A stretch of 64,000 nt of DNA from Agrobacterium rubi TR3 = NBRC 13261 (GTDB taxonomy: Bacteria > Pseudomonadota > Alphaproteobacteria > Rhizobiales > Rhizobiaceae): assembly GCF_000739935.1 (NCBI RefSeq), contig NZ_BBJU01000016.1, positions 124,001 to 188,000 on the forward strand, in the 5' to 3' direction. The position numbers and the translations under genes were made by a program. Shown here piece after piece: positions 36,794 to 46,124 of the stretch. How positions within the stretch are numbered: position 1 is the first letter of the stretch; the number at the start of each line of letters is the position of its first letter. The notes under the pieces were generated by a model that saw nothing but the letters and a program-made list of their open reading frames with translations, was not told the DNA's origin and did not search any database.

Positions 36794-37501
36794 TCAGTAA
36801 GTGTCGTCTTCGTCGTCATCCTTGCGGGAAGACTTGAGCGAGCTGAGCTTGGCGAAAACGGCGTTGGCGTCGATTTCTTTTTCTTTTTCTTCTTCGCGCT
36901 CATACTTGTAGCCAAGGCCTTCGGTGGCTGCGGCTGGCTGCAAGGTTGCGTCGATCTCTTCGGCAGTTGGCAGTGGGCGGCCACGCGATGCGCGTTCGAC
37001 CTCAAGGTCGAGATCGATCTGGCTGCAGAGACCAAGTGTCACAGGGTCCATCGGTGTCAGGTTGGCCGAGTTCCAGTGCGTACGATCGCGAATCTGTTCG
37101 ATGGTGGACTTGGTGGTACCGACGAGACGCGAGATTTGCGCGTCCTTCAATTCGGCGTGATTGCGCACCAGCCACAAAATGGCGTTGGGACGATCCTGAC
37201 GCTTGGACACAGGCGTGTAGCGCGGACCACGACGCTTGGATTCCGGCACGCGAACCTTTGGTTCGGACAGCTTGATCTTGTGGGCAGGATTGGCTTCGGC
37301 CTTGGCGATCTCGTCGCGCGACAGCTGTCCGGTCGAGATCGGGTCGAGACCCTTGATGCCCTGCGCCGCTTCGCCATCGGCGATAGCCTTGACTTCCAGC
37401 GGGTGCAGTTTGCAGAACGTGGCGATCTGCTCGAACGACAATGCGGTATTATCCACCAGCCAGACGGCCGTCGCTTTCGGCATGAGCAATGTTTGAGCCA
37501 T
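36794..37501 (-). CDS. trcR: DUF1013 family protein, cell cycle transcriptional regulator TrcR
   Basis: 235 residues. The N-terminus MPKATAVWLVDNTALSFEQIATFC and the central HTH-like RPNAILWLVRNHAELKDAQISRLVGTTKSTIEQIRDR region identify the DUF1013 family, nearly confined to Alphaproteobacteria and now named TrcR. It binds RNA polymerase or promoter regions of cell-cycle genes in studied members; details here are inferred. The C-terminal 45 residues are low-complexity and charged (EEEKEKEID, then KDDDEDDTY). It diverges from acs across about 235 nt. Confidence 0.92.
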   Translation of the reverse strand: MAQTLLMPKATAVWLVDNTALSFEQIATFCKLHPLEVKAIADGEAAQGIKGLDPISTGQLSRDEIAKAEANPAHKIKLSEPKVRVPESKRRGPRYTPVSKRQDRPNAILWLVRNHAELKDAQISRLVGTTKSTIEQIRDRTHWNSANLTPMDPVTLGLCSQIDLDLEVERASRGRPLPTAEEIDATLQPAAATEGLGYKYEREEEKEKEIDANAVFAKLSSLKSSRKDDDEDDTY

Positions 37502-37737
37502 AGATACAGTCCTTCTGTCCGTCCGCTCCGGGGGCGCGGGACGTGGATGTTAAACCACTAATTTCCGGGATATGAGCGGTCTATAACCGGATTGCATCAG
37601 AATTGCAATTCTTTGCGACACAAATGACCTTTGTCTAATTGCCTGAGGTCACCGAACTGCTATGAATCTGGCACATGACTGGAGAGAAGGAGTTCTCCGG
37701 TAACCATGAAAGACGAGACGGCCTTGAGGAGGAATTC

Positions 37738-39696
<1,959 letters not shown>

Positions 39697-39720
39697 AGAG
39701 CAGGCTTTTGCCATCACACA

Positions 39721-39757
39721 AAAACACCCGACGACTTTACGGTCGCCGGGTGTTTTT
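39721..39757. terminator. Intrinsic terminator between acs and the FAH-family gene
   Basis: Left arm AAAACACCCG-A-CGAC and right arm GTCG-C-CGGGTGTTTT pair with one mismatch around a 6-nt loop, followed by T's. Both flanking genes converge on it. Confidence 0.85.
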
Positions 39758-39777
39758 TCGGGTGAAATCCGATAAAA

Positions 39778-40938
39778 TCAGAGCAATCCCCGCTTTGACA
39801 GATTGCGCATCAGCGCCACCGTGCCGAACGTCCATGGCGGGCACTCCGATGTGCTGGCCACCCAGTTGATGAGTTTGCCCAACCTCGGCGACGAGATTTC
39901 CACCCGATCTCCCTTGGCATGGGTAAAGCCCAAGCCCGGCCCGTGACGGTCCTTGACCGGTGCAAACATCGTTCCCAGAAAAAACACGGCGCCATCGGGA
40001 TATTGATGGTCGCGGTTCAAAAGCTGCGAGACCAGATTTTCCGGCGAGCGGCTGATGGCCCGCATGGCGCTGACGCCGGTCATGCTAAAATCGTCCTTGC
40101 CCTTAACGGACAGGGAAATATCAGCTGCCTTGACGTCTTCAAGCGTGAAGCTGTCGTCAAACAGCCGGATGAATGGACCGATGGAGCAGGAGGCATTGTT
40201 GTCCTTGGCCTTGCTCAACAGCAGCGCCGATCGCCCCTCGAAATCCCGCAAATTCACATCATTGCCCAGCGCGGCACCCACGATGCGACCCTCCGAGGTC
40301 ACCGCCAGCACCACCTCCGGCTCCGGGTTGTTCCACTGCGATTTCGGGTGAACACCGATCAGCGCACCGCAGCCGACCGACGACATGGGCTGCGCCTTGG
40401 AGAATATCTCGGCATCCGGGCCGATCCCGACCTCGAGATATTGCGACCACAGACCCATCTCCTGAAGCAGCGCCTTGACCTCGGCGGCCTTGTCGGAGCC
40501 CGCCTCCACGCCCTTCAGATTATCGCCCAGGACAGGTGCCAGTTTCTGGCGAATATCCTGCGCCCGCAGCGGATCGCCCTTCGCCTGCTCCTCGATGACG
40601 CGCTCTAGCATGCTATCCGCAAAGGTCACACCGGCGGCCTTCACGGCTTGGAGATCGTTGGGCGCCAGCAACTCGCCGGCTGAGCCGTCCAGAAAGGCAT
40701 CCAGCGTTCCAAGCGCCGGGAACTCCAGCACCGACGACAGCGACGCGACCAGATCCGGCTTCTCGAGCAGCTCCGAAACGGTGGGCGCCAGCGTCGACAG
40801 ATCGTAAAGCACACCGTCCTTGTAAAAAACCGGGCACGGACCATCGTCTGATTTCGACCAGACGCGACCGATCAGAACCGCGCGCTCGTGGTCCTCAGGC
40901 AAAATCAAGGTCGCATCGAGAATCTCTCTATCAGCCAC
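39778..40938 (-). CDS. FAH-family 2-keto-3-deoxypentonate dehydratase (XylX-like)
   Basis: 386 residues from GTG 40938, which has GGGAGG upstream. The fumarylacetoacetate hydrolase fold is shown by VGCGALIGVHPKSQWNNPEPEVVL, GNDVNLRDFEGRSALL and KAKDNNASCSIGPFIRLFDD. From memory these closely resemble Caulobacter XylX, the 2-keto-3-deoxy-D-xylonate dehydratase of the Weimberg route, which yields alpha-ketoglutarate semialdehyde. The divergent neighbour is a semialdehyde dehydrogenase, the next step of that pathway, which supports the call. Other FAH reactions (acylpyruvate hydrolysis) remain possible. The upper-pathway genes are not in the window. Confidence 0.8.
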   Translation of the reverse strand: MADREILDATLILPEDHERAVLIGRVWSKSDDGPCPVFYKDGVLYDLSTLAPTVSELLEKPDLVASLSSVLEFPALGTLDAFLDGSAGELLAPNDLQAVKAAGVTFADSMLERVIEEQAKGDPLRAQDIRQKLAPVLGDNLKGVEAGSDKAAEVKALLQEMGLWSQYLEVGIGPDAEIFSKAQPMSSVGCGALIGVHPKSQWNNPEPEVVLAVTSEGRIVGAALGNDVNLRDFEGRSALLLSKAKDNNASCSIGPFIRLFDDSFTLEDVKAADISLSVKGKDDFSMTGVSAMRAISRSPENLVSQLLNRDHQYPDGAVFFLGTMFAPVKDRHGPGLGFTHAKGDRVEISSPRLGKLINWVASTSECPPWTFGTVALMRNLSKRGLL

Positions 40939-40989
40939 ACGCTTCCTCCCGTTTGTGATGATGCGGCCATAGTACCGACTCGCGCGAAT

Positions 40990-41123
40990 GTATGACAACC
41001 ACAATATTTATAGTCATACGCGTGAGGCTTGAATTTACCGAAGTCACAGTCTCCAATCGATGTCGATGGACATTATTTGACGATCCTGTCATATGCTTGC
41101 CTTCGTCAAGAGATCATATGACA
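40990..41123. promoter_or_regulatory. Paired inverted repeats (TGTCATAYG half-sites) in a divergent promoter
   Basis: Two inverted repeats share one half-site: GTATGAC (40990-40996) / GTCATAC (41013-41019), and TGTCATATG (41087-41095) / CATATGACA (41115-41123). All four arms fit tGTCATAyg. They sit in the 311-nt region between the FAH-family dehydratase and the aldehyde dehydrogenase, one pair nearer each gene, as expected for a regulator (perhaps GntR-type) controlling both. No regulator gene is adjacent. The rest of the region holds nothing I recognise. Confidence 0.6.
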
Positions 41124-41249
41124 TGGGATTATCGCGTGCGGCGACAGCGAATTCTGTGATGTCGCGTCATCAATCGATGACCGGAAGGTCGTTCATAAAA
41201 GGCGAAGTGGCGCGTATAAGGCCGCTTCAGCGTGAAAGGGAGCATGTTC

Positions 41250-42683
41250 ATGAGCATCCATCAAAACCTTATCGGCGGCGAGTGGATCGGAGCCGAGACT
41301 TCGAAAAACATCAATCCGTCCGATACCAATGAGGTTGTCGGCCTTTACGCGCAGGCCAGCGCCGAAGACGCAAAGCAGGCGATTGATGCCGCCAAGGCAG
41401 CCTTTCCGGCATGGTCGCGCTCCGGCATTCTGGAACGCCACGCCATCTTGAAAAAAACCGCCGATGAAATTCTCGCCCGCAAGGAAGAGCTTGGCGCGCT
41501 GCTGGCCCGCGAAGAGGGCAAGGTTCTGGCCGAAGGCATCGGTGAGACCATCCGTGCTGCGCAAATCTTCGATTTCTTTGCAGGCGAAGCCCTGCGTCTT
41601 GCCGGTGAGGTCATTCCGTCGGCGCGCCCGAATATCGGCGTCGAAGTTACCCGCGAGCCGCTCGGCGTCATCGGCATCATCACGCCGTGGAATTTCCCGA
41701 TTGCCATTCCGGCCTGGAAGATTGCCCCGGCACTTTGCTATGGCAACACCATCGTCTTCAAGCCTGCCGATCTTGTTCCCGGCTGCGCTTGGGCCATCGT
41801 CGACATTCTACACCGCGCAGGCCTGCCGAAGGGTGTCTTGAACCTCGTCATGGGTCGCGGCTCGGTCGTCGGTCAGGCCATGCTCGACAGCCCGCATCTG
41901 TCCGGCATCACCTTTACCGGTTCCACCGGCACGGGCCAGCGCGTTGCCGCCTCCTCTTTGCCGTTCAACCGCAAATTCCAGCTGGAAATGGGCGGCAAGA
42001 ACCCCTTTGTGGTTCTGGATGACGCCGATTTGGACGTTGCCGTCGAGGCCGCCGCCAACTCCGGCTTCTACTCCACCGGACAGCGTTGCACGGCATCGTC
42101 GCGCCTCATCGTCACCGAAGGCATCCATGACAAGTTCGTGGCGGCACTGACCGAGCGTCTGGGCAAGATCAATGTCGGCAATGCGCTGGACAAGAACACC
42201 CATGTCGGCCCGGTCGTGGATGAAAAGCAGCTGAAGCAGGACACCGATTACATCGAAATCGGCAAGCAAGAGGGCGCAAAGCTTGCCTTCGGTGGTGAAG
42301 TCCTCAAGCGCGACACGCCCGGCTTCTTCCTTCAGCCTGCTTTGTTTACCGAAGCGACCAACAGCATGCGCATCTCGCAGGAAGAAATCTTCGGACCCGT
42401 CGTCGCCGTCATCCGCGTCAAGAATTACGATGAGGCGCTGGCTGCTGCCAACGACACGCCGTTCGGCCTGTCCTCCGGCATCGCCACCACCAGCCTGAAG
42501 CATGCGACGCATTTCAAGCGCAATGCGGAAGCCGGCATGGTCATGGTCAACCTGCCGACAGCGGGCGTGGATTTCCACGTTCCCTTCGGCGGCCGCAAAG
42601 CGTCGTCCTTCGGTCCTCGCGAACAGGGTCGCTACGCCAGCGAGTTTTTCACCACGGTGAAAACCGCCTACACGCTGGCCTGA
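41250..42683 (+). CDS. Aldehyde dehydrogenase, alpha-ketoglutarate semialdehyde dehydrogenase type
   Basis: 477 residues. NAD(P)-binding and catalytic features: ITPWNFPIAIPAWKIAPAL, GSTGTGQRV, Glu246 in LEMGGKNP and the nucleophile Cys280 in GQRCTASS. Length and the C-terminal segment (VDFHVPFGGRKASSFGPREQG) suit KGSA dehydrogenases, which convert the XylX product to alpha-ketoglutarate. ATG 41250 is preceded by GGGAG at 7 nt; two earlier in-frame ATGs have poorer spacing. Succinic semialdehyde or a broader aldehyde range is the alternative. Divergent from the FAH-family gene. Confidence 0.9.
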   Translation: MSIHQNLIGGEWIGAETSKNINPSDTNEVVGLYAQASAEDAKQAIDAAKAAFPAWSRSGILERHAILKKTADEILARKEELGALLAREEGKVLAEGIGETIRAAQIFDFFAGEALRLAGEVIPSARPNIGVEVTREPLGVIGIITPWNFPIAIPAWKIAPALCYGNTIVFKPADLVPGCAWAIVDILHRAGLPKGVLNLVMGRGSVVGQAMLDSPHLSGITFTGSTGTGQRVAASSLPFNRKFQLEMGGKNPFVVLDDADLDVAVEAAANSGFYSTGQRCTASSRLIVTEGIHDKFVAALTERLGKINVGNALDKNTHVGPVVDEKQLKQDTDYIEIGKQEGAKLAFGGEVLKRDTPGFFLQPALFTEATNSMRISQEEIFGPVVAVIRVKNYDEALAAANDTPFGLSSGIATTSLKHATHFKRNAEAGMVMVNLPTAGVDFHVPFGGRKASSFGPREQGRYASEFFTTVKTAYTLA

Positions 42684-42703
42684 TCGAACTGATCGAAAAA
42701 ATG

Positions 42704-42731
42704 ATCCCCGGCACCGTCCGGGGATTTTTTT
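42704..42731 (+). terminator. Intrinsic terminator after the aldehyde dehydrogenase
   Basis: ATCCCCGG (42704-42711) pairs with CCGGGGAT (42718-42725) around a 6-nt loop, followed by a run of T. Confidence 0.9.
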
Positions 42732-42797
42732 GCCTCTTTCACGATCCCGATTTCTGCTTATGCTGGTTTGCGAAGACCATGAGCAGACGGAAACAGC

Positions 42798-43772
42798 ATG
42801 ACAGATATTTCGATGATCGAGGCCGCGCGTCAGCGCATCGGCTCTAAGGCAATTCGCACTCCCTTGTTGTCATCGCCCTTCCTGGACGACATCGCCGGTC
42901 GAAAAATCTTCGTGAAGGCCGAATGCCTGCAACGCACCGGATCGTTCAAGTTTCGGGGCGGATGGTCTGCCGTCTCGGGCATCGAGCCCGACGCGCGCCA
43001 CCGCGGCGTCATCGCCTTTTCCTCCGGCAATCACGCGCAGGGCGTGGCGCTTGCAGCCGCTCTGCACGGCGTTCCCTCCGTCATTGTCATGCCGCATGAT
43101 GCCCCGAAGATCAAAATCGACAACACCCGGGCTTTCGGTGCCGAGGTAGTTCTCTACGATCGCGCCAACGAAGATCGCGACGCCATCGGCGCGAGGCTTG
43201 CGCAGGAGCGCAATCTGACGCTCATCAAGCCCTATGACGAACCTTTGGTCATCGCCGGTCAGGGAACGGTCGGCCTCGAAATTGCCGAACAGGGTGCCGA
43301 ATACGGGATCGAGGCGGCAGATGTCCTCGTGCCCTGCGGCGGCGGCGGGCTGACATCCGGCATTGCGCTCGCGCTGGAAGCCAAAACGCCGGGATATACC
43401 GTCAGGCCCTGCGAACCGGAACACTTCGACGATGTTGCCCGCTCTCTGGCGTCAGGCAATATCGAACGGAATAAAGCGCTGTCCGGCTCCATCTGCGATG
43501 CGATCGTGACACCTCAACCCGGCAACATCACCTTTCCCCTCATGAAAACGCGCTGCGGCAGCGGCATTGCGGTGACGGAAGACGAGGCGCTGCGCGCCAT
43601 GGTGCTGGCTTTCCTGCGGTTGAAGGTGGTGGTCGAGCCCGGTGGCGCGGTCGCGCTGGCGGCAGCGCTTTTTCACGGCGCGGAACTGGGAACGGAAACG
43701 GTGATCGCAGTGGCGTCCGGAGGCAATGTCGATCCAAGCATAATGGCCTCGGCACTGTCGCGCTTTGCCTGA
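42798..43772 (+). CDS. PLP-dependent threonine/serine dehydratase family protein
   Basis: 324 residues, one catalytic domain without the ACT regulatory domain. The PLP lysine is Lys51 (GSFKFRG); SGNHAQG and the phosphate loop PCGGGGLTSG follow. Length and the lack of a regulatory domain suit catabolic threonine dehydratase, serine racemase or threo-3-hydroxyaspartate dehydratase; I cannot choose among them. It stands after a terminator, so it has its own promoter. Its stop codon directly abuts the stop of an oxidoreductase remnant on the other strand. Confidence 0.88.
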   Translation: MTDISMIEAARQRIGSKAIRTPLLSSPFLDDIAGRKIFVKAECLQRTGSFKFRGGWSAVSGIEPDARHRGVIAFSSGNHAQGVALAAALHGVPSVIVMPHDAPKIKIDNTRAFGAEVVLYDRANEDRDAIGARLAQERNLTLIKPYDEPLVIAGQGTVGLEIAEQGAEYGIEAADVLVPCGGGGLTSGIALALEAKTPGYTVRPCEPEHFDDVARSLASGNIERNKALSGSICDAIVTPQPGNITFPLMKTRCGSGIAVTEDEALRAMVLAFLRLKVVVEPGGAVALAAALFHGAELGTETVIAVASGGNVDPSIMASALSRFA

Positions 43773-43976
43773 TCAGCCGAGACGGAAAAACACCTCTTCG
43801 GCCATGGCGAGAGACGCCGTCAGCCCCGGGCTTTCGATGCCGAAGAGATTGACGAGACCGCTGACACCATGCACCTCCGGCCCGTCGATGCGAAAATCGG
43901 CGGCCGGATCATCGGGTCGTGAAATCTGATCCCCTGCTGCGATGATGGTGACGTCGATATCTGCCAATTCGTCCAA
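43773..43976 (-). pseudogene. C-terminal remnant of a FAD-dependent (DAO-family) oxidoreductase
   Basis: The 67 remaining codons contain [20 protein letters not shown] followed by [15 protein letters not shown], the C-terminal signature of DAO-type oxidoreductases related to L-2-hydroxyglutarate oxidase (normally about 370 residues). Family likeness begins only around residue 18. The first possible start is a TTG, and an in-frame TAA lies one codon before it (43980-43982). The FAD-binding Rossmann domain and most of the substrate domain are absent, so it should be non-functional. It probably marks a deletion whose other end lies near the following small gene. Confidence 0.8.
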
Positions 43977-44155
43977 ACGTTAATTTTGTGTTGAACCGGA
44001 CGTGTGGTTGCGCGTTGCTATCAACAGATCGGGTAGATCGATGCGTGTTGGGAGGCAAGTCGCGATCTGTATTTTCCCCGATGAGGCCAACATATAGAAA
44101 TTTATCTCTACAGAAAGACTGGGAAATAGCGATATTCTCTTGGTCGAGCGAACAG

Positions 44156-44172
44156 GACCGGATGATCCGGTC
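44156..44172 (+). promoter_or_regulatory. Palindrome upstream of the small membrane-protein gene
   Basis: GACCGGAT-G-ATCCGGTC is a perfect 8+8 bp dyad with a 1-nt centre, ending 10 nt before the ribosome-binding site GAGGGAGG. It may be an operator or an mRNA hairpin near the ribosome site. Confidence 0.45.
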
Positions 44173-44195
44173 AAACGTTCACGAGGGAGGATGCG

Positions 44196-44339
44196 ATGTC
44201 TTATTCCAAGGCTGGAAAAATCAAAGATTTTACGCCATCGCCTGCACAGCCCAACGGCTGGCAAGCCACACTCCACACCGCCATTGTCGGATTGTGCTTT
44301 GCCTTTGTCGCAGCGGTCATCTTCGGTCTGGTCCCCTGA
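44196..44339 (+). CDS. Small single-pass membrane protein, 47 residues, unknown function
   Basis: The frame reads MSYSKAGKIKDFTPSPAQPN then GWQATLHTAIVGLCFAFVAA and VIFGLVP. A basic, Pro-containing cytoplasmic-type N-terminus is followed by one membrane helix (about residues 25-46) and an immediate stop. Gene-like signals are strong: GAGGGAGG 5 nt before the ATG, a clear terminator 22 nt after the stop, and an upstream palindrome. I do not recognise the family; the length resembles small respiratory or membrane-complex subunits, but there is no evidence for that. It is short enough to be missed by automated calling. Confidence 0.75.
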   Translation: MSYSKAGKIKDFTPSPAQPNGWQATLHTAIVGLCFAFVAAVIFGLVP

Positions 44340-44361
44340 CCCCTCCCGACCGGATCACATG

Positions 44362-44389
44362 AAAAGGCTTCCCACTGGGAAGCTTTTTT
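44362..44389 (+). terminator. Intrinsic terminator after the small membrane-protein gene
   Basis: GCTTCCC (44367-44373) pairs with GGGAAGC (44377-44383) around ACT, flanked by AAAA and TTTTTT, so it can act in both directions and also end the convergent amidohydrolase transcript. Confidence 0.9.
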
Positions 44390-44398
44390 CTTTGCTGC

Positions 44399-45580
44399 TC
44401 ACTCCGCCTTTAAATAATCCTCGGCAAGTTCCACCCAGAATGCCGTGCCGATCGGCAGGATATCGTCGTTGAAATCATATTTCGGATGGTGCAGCGGCGG
44501 GTCGTTATCCGTGCGCTTTGACCCGAGAAAGAAATAAGCGCCCGGCCGTTTTTCCAGCATATAGGCAAAATCCTCCGCCCCCATCGTCGGACGCGGCATC
44601 TCGACCACCTTGTCGGCGCCAGCAAAACGGGTTGCGAGATCGGTGACGTAATCGGTTTCGCGCGTGTGATTGACGGTCGGATTATAGCCGCGCTGATAAT
44701 CGAGCGTGACACGCATTCCATAGCTTGCCGCCTGCCCTTCGGCGATCAGCCGGATGCGCTTTTCCAACTCGTCGCGCGCCTGCGGATCGAACGAGCGGAT
44801 CGTCAGCAGCATCTCTGCCGTTTCGGGAATGACATTGCTGGCTATCCCGGCATGAAACGCACCCACCGTCACCACCGTCGGCGTCATCGGGTGGATGTTG
44901 CGCGATACGATGGTTTGCAGCGCCATGATGATGCTGGCACCCGCAACGATCGGGTCCAGCGCACTTTGCGGCTCCGCACCGTGGCCGCCGTAACCGTTGA
45001 CAGTGATCTTGCACTCATCCACCGCCGCCATGATCGGCCCATCACGCAGCACGAAATGCCCAAAGGGCAGGCCGGGATCATTGTGAAGCGCAAACACCGC
45101 ATCACAGGGAAAGCGCTCGAACAGACCGTCCTCGATCATGATCCGCGCACCGCCGAAATTTTCTTCCGCCGGCTGGAAGATCAGATGCAGCGTGCCGTCG
45201 AAATTGCGCCGCTCGGCGATGATCTTCGCGGCACCCAGCAACATGGCCGTATGCCCATCATGGCCGCAGGCATGCATGACGCCGGGGTTCTGGCTGGCAT
45301 AATCCGCACCGGTCTCTTCATGAATGGGCAGCGCGTCGATATCCGCGCGGATGCCGACGGAGCGTCCGCTTTCACCGTTTCGCAAAGTGGCGACGATACC
45401 CGTTCCCGCAAGGCCCCGCGTCACCTCATACCCCATCTCTTCCAGTTTCGCGGCGATGAAATCCGATGTCTTGAACTCGGAGAGCCCGATTTCCGGCGTC
45501 CGATGCAGGTGATGACGGATCGCTTTCACGTCCGGCATATGGTTGGAAAAAGCATTCAGGGTGCTGGGCTGTATCGTCAT
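44399..45580 (-). CDS. M20 family amidohydrolase (HipO-like)
   Basis: 393 residues. Metal-ligand region HACGHDGHTAML and the catalytic Glu pair in QPAEENFGGA are intact; HNDPGLPFG and the dimerisation insert VNGYGGHGAEPQ follow. This is the M20D branch: hippurate hydrolases, N-acyl-L-amino-acid amidohydrolases and auxin-conjugate hydrolases (ILR1-like). Cytosolic, with no signal peptide. Substrate unknown; plant-derived acyl-amino-acid conjugates are an attractive but untested option for a plant-associated host. Confidence 0.9.
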   Translation of the reverse strand: MTIQPSTLNAFSNHMPDVKAIRHHLHRTPEIGLSEFKTSDFIAAKLEEMGYEVTRGLAGTGIVATLRNGESGRSVGIRADIDALPIHEETGADYASQNPGVMHACGHDGHTAMLLGAAKIIAERRNFDGTLHLIFQPAEENFGGARIMIEDGLFERFPCDAVFALHNDPGLPFGHFVLRDGPIMAAVDECKITVNGYGGHGAEPQSALDPIVAGASIIMALQTIVSRNIHPMTPTVVTVGAFHAGIASNVIPETAEMLLTIRSFDPQARDELEKRIRLIAEGQAASYGMRVTLDYQRGYNPTVNHTRETDYVTDLATRFAGADKVVEMPRPTMGAEDFAYMLEKRPGAYFFLGSKRTDNDPPLHHPKYDFNDDILPIGTAFWVELAEDYLKAE

Positions 45581-46124
45581 GGTCGGGTCCGGTAGCCTAT
45601 GTCAGGAGGGGCATGGAGGCACGTTTTCTAATAACAGGACGGACCCATCAACGGAAGGCACGACACGTACAGGCATATCGGCGCTTGCACGAAACGGCGA
45701 CAGGTGGCATGGAACAGAAAGCGCCTTTAATCATTCCATATCTCAGGCGGCATCCGCTCTTTTTATAAAGCGGCCGCCACGGGGTTCAGGACAAGATCGG
45801 ATAAGGCAGGGCATGACGTGTTTCGCTGATGGGGAGTTTGCGACGTGTTTCATGAATGCAAGAGCGCGATCCCGCGACACTCTTTCCAATCCTTTTAAAG
45901 CAGTTGATTGCGTTGACGGCATAAACGTCCGTTGCGGAAAAATGCCATGTTGATGGGCAAACCAAGATTACGCAGATCATCGTTCGCTGGTTCGCGATGG
46001 TTCAGACAAGGTTCAGGATCAGCACGAGATAAAGCTGCCAAGTTGTTTCAATACCGAATAGCAATCTGAAACAAATCCCGGTTAAGACAAGCCACCCCTT
46101 CACAAGAGTGCAGAATACGAGCCG
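45581..46124. other. Divergent intergenic region upstream of chvB
   Basis: 544 nt between the amidohydrolase and chvB. Only weak signals are visible: a 10-bp direct repeat GACGTGTTTC at 45815-45824 and 45842-45851, and a 51-codon open frame (45613-45768) preceded by AGGAGGGG at too short a spacing, which I do not accept as a gene. Promoters for chvB and the amidohydrolase should be here. Confidence 0.45.

Noticed and set aside
45613-45768. 51-codon frame with AGGAGGGG in front, upstream of chvB
   Set aside because: The spacing from ribosome site to ATG is too short (about 3 nt), the product is Arg/His-rich with no helix or domain, and nothing downstream supports it.
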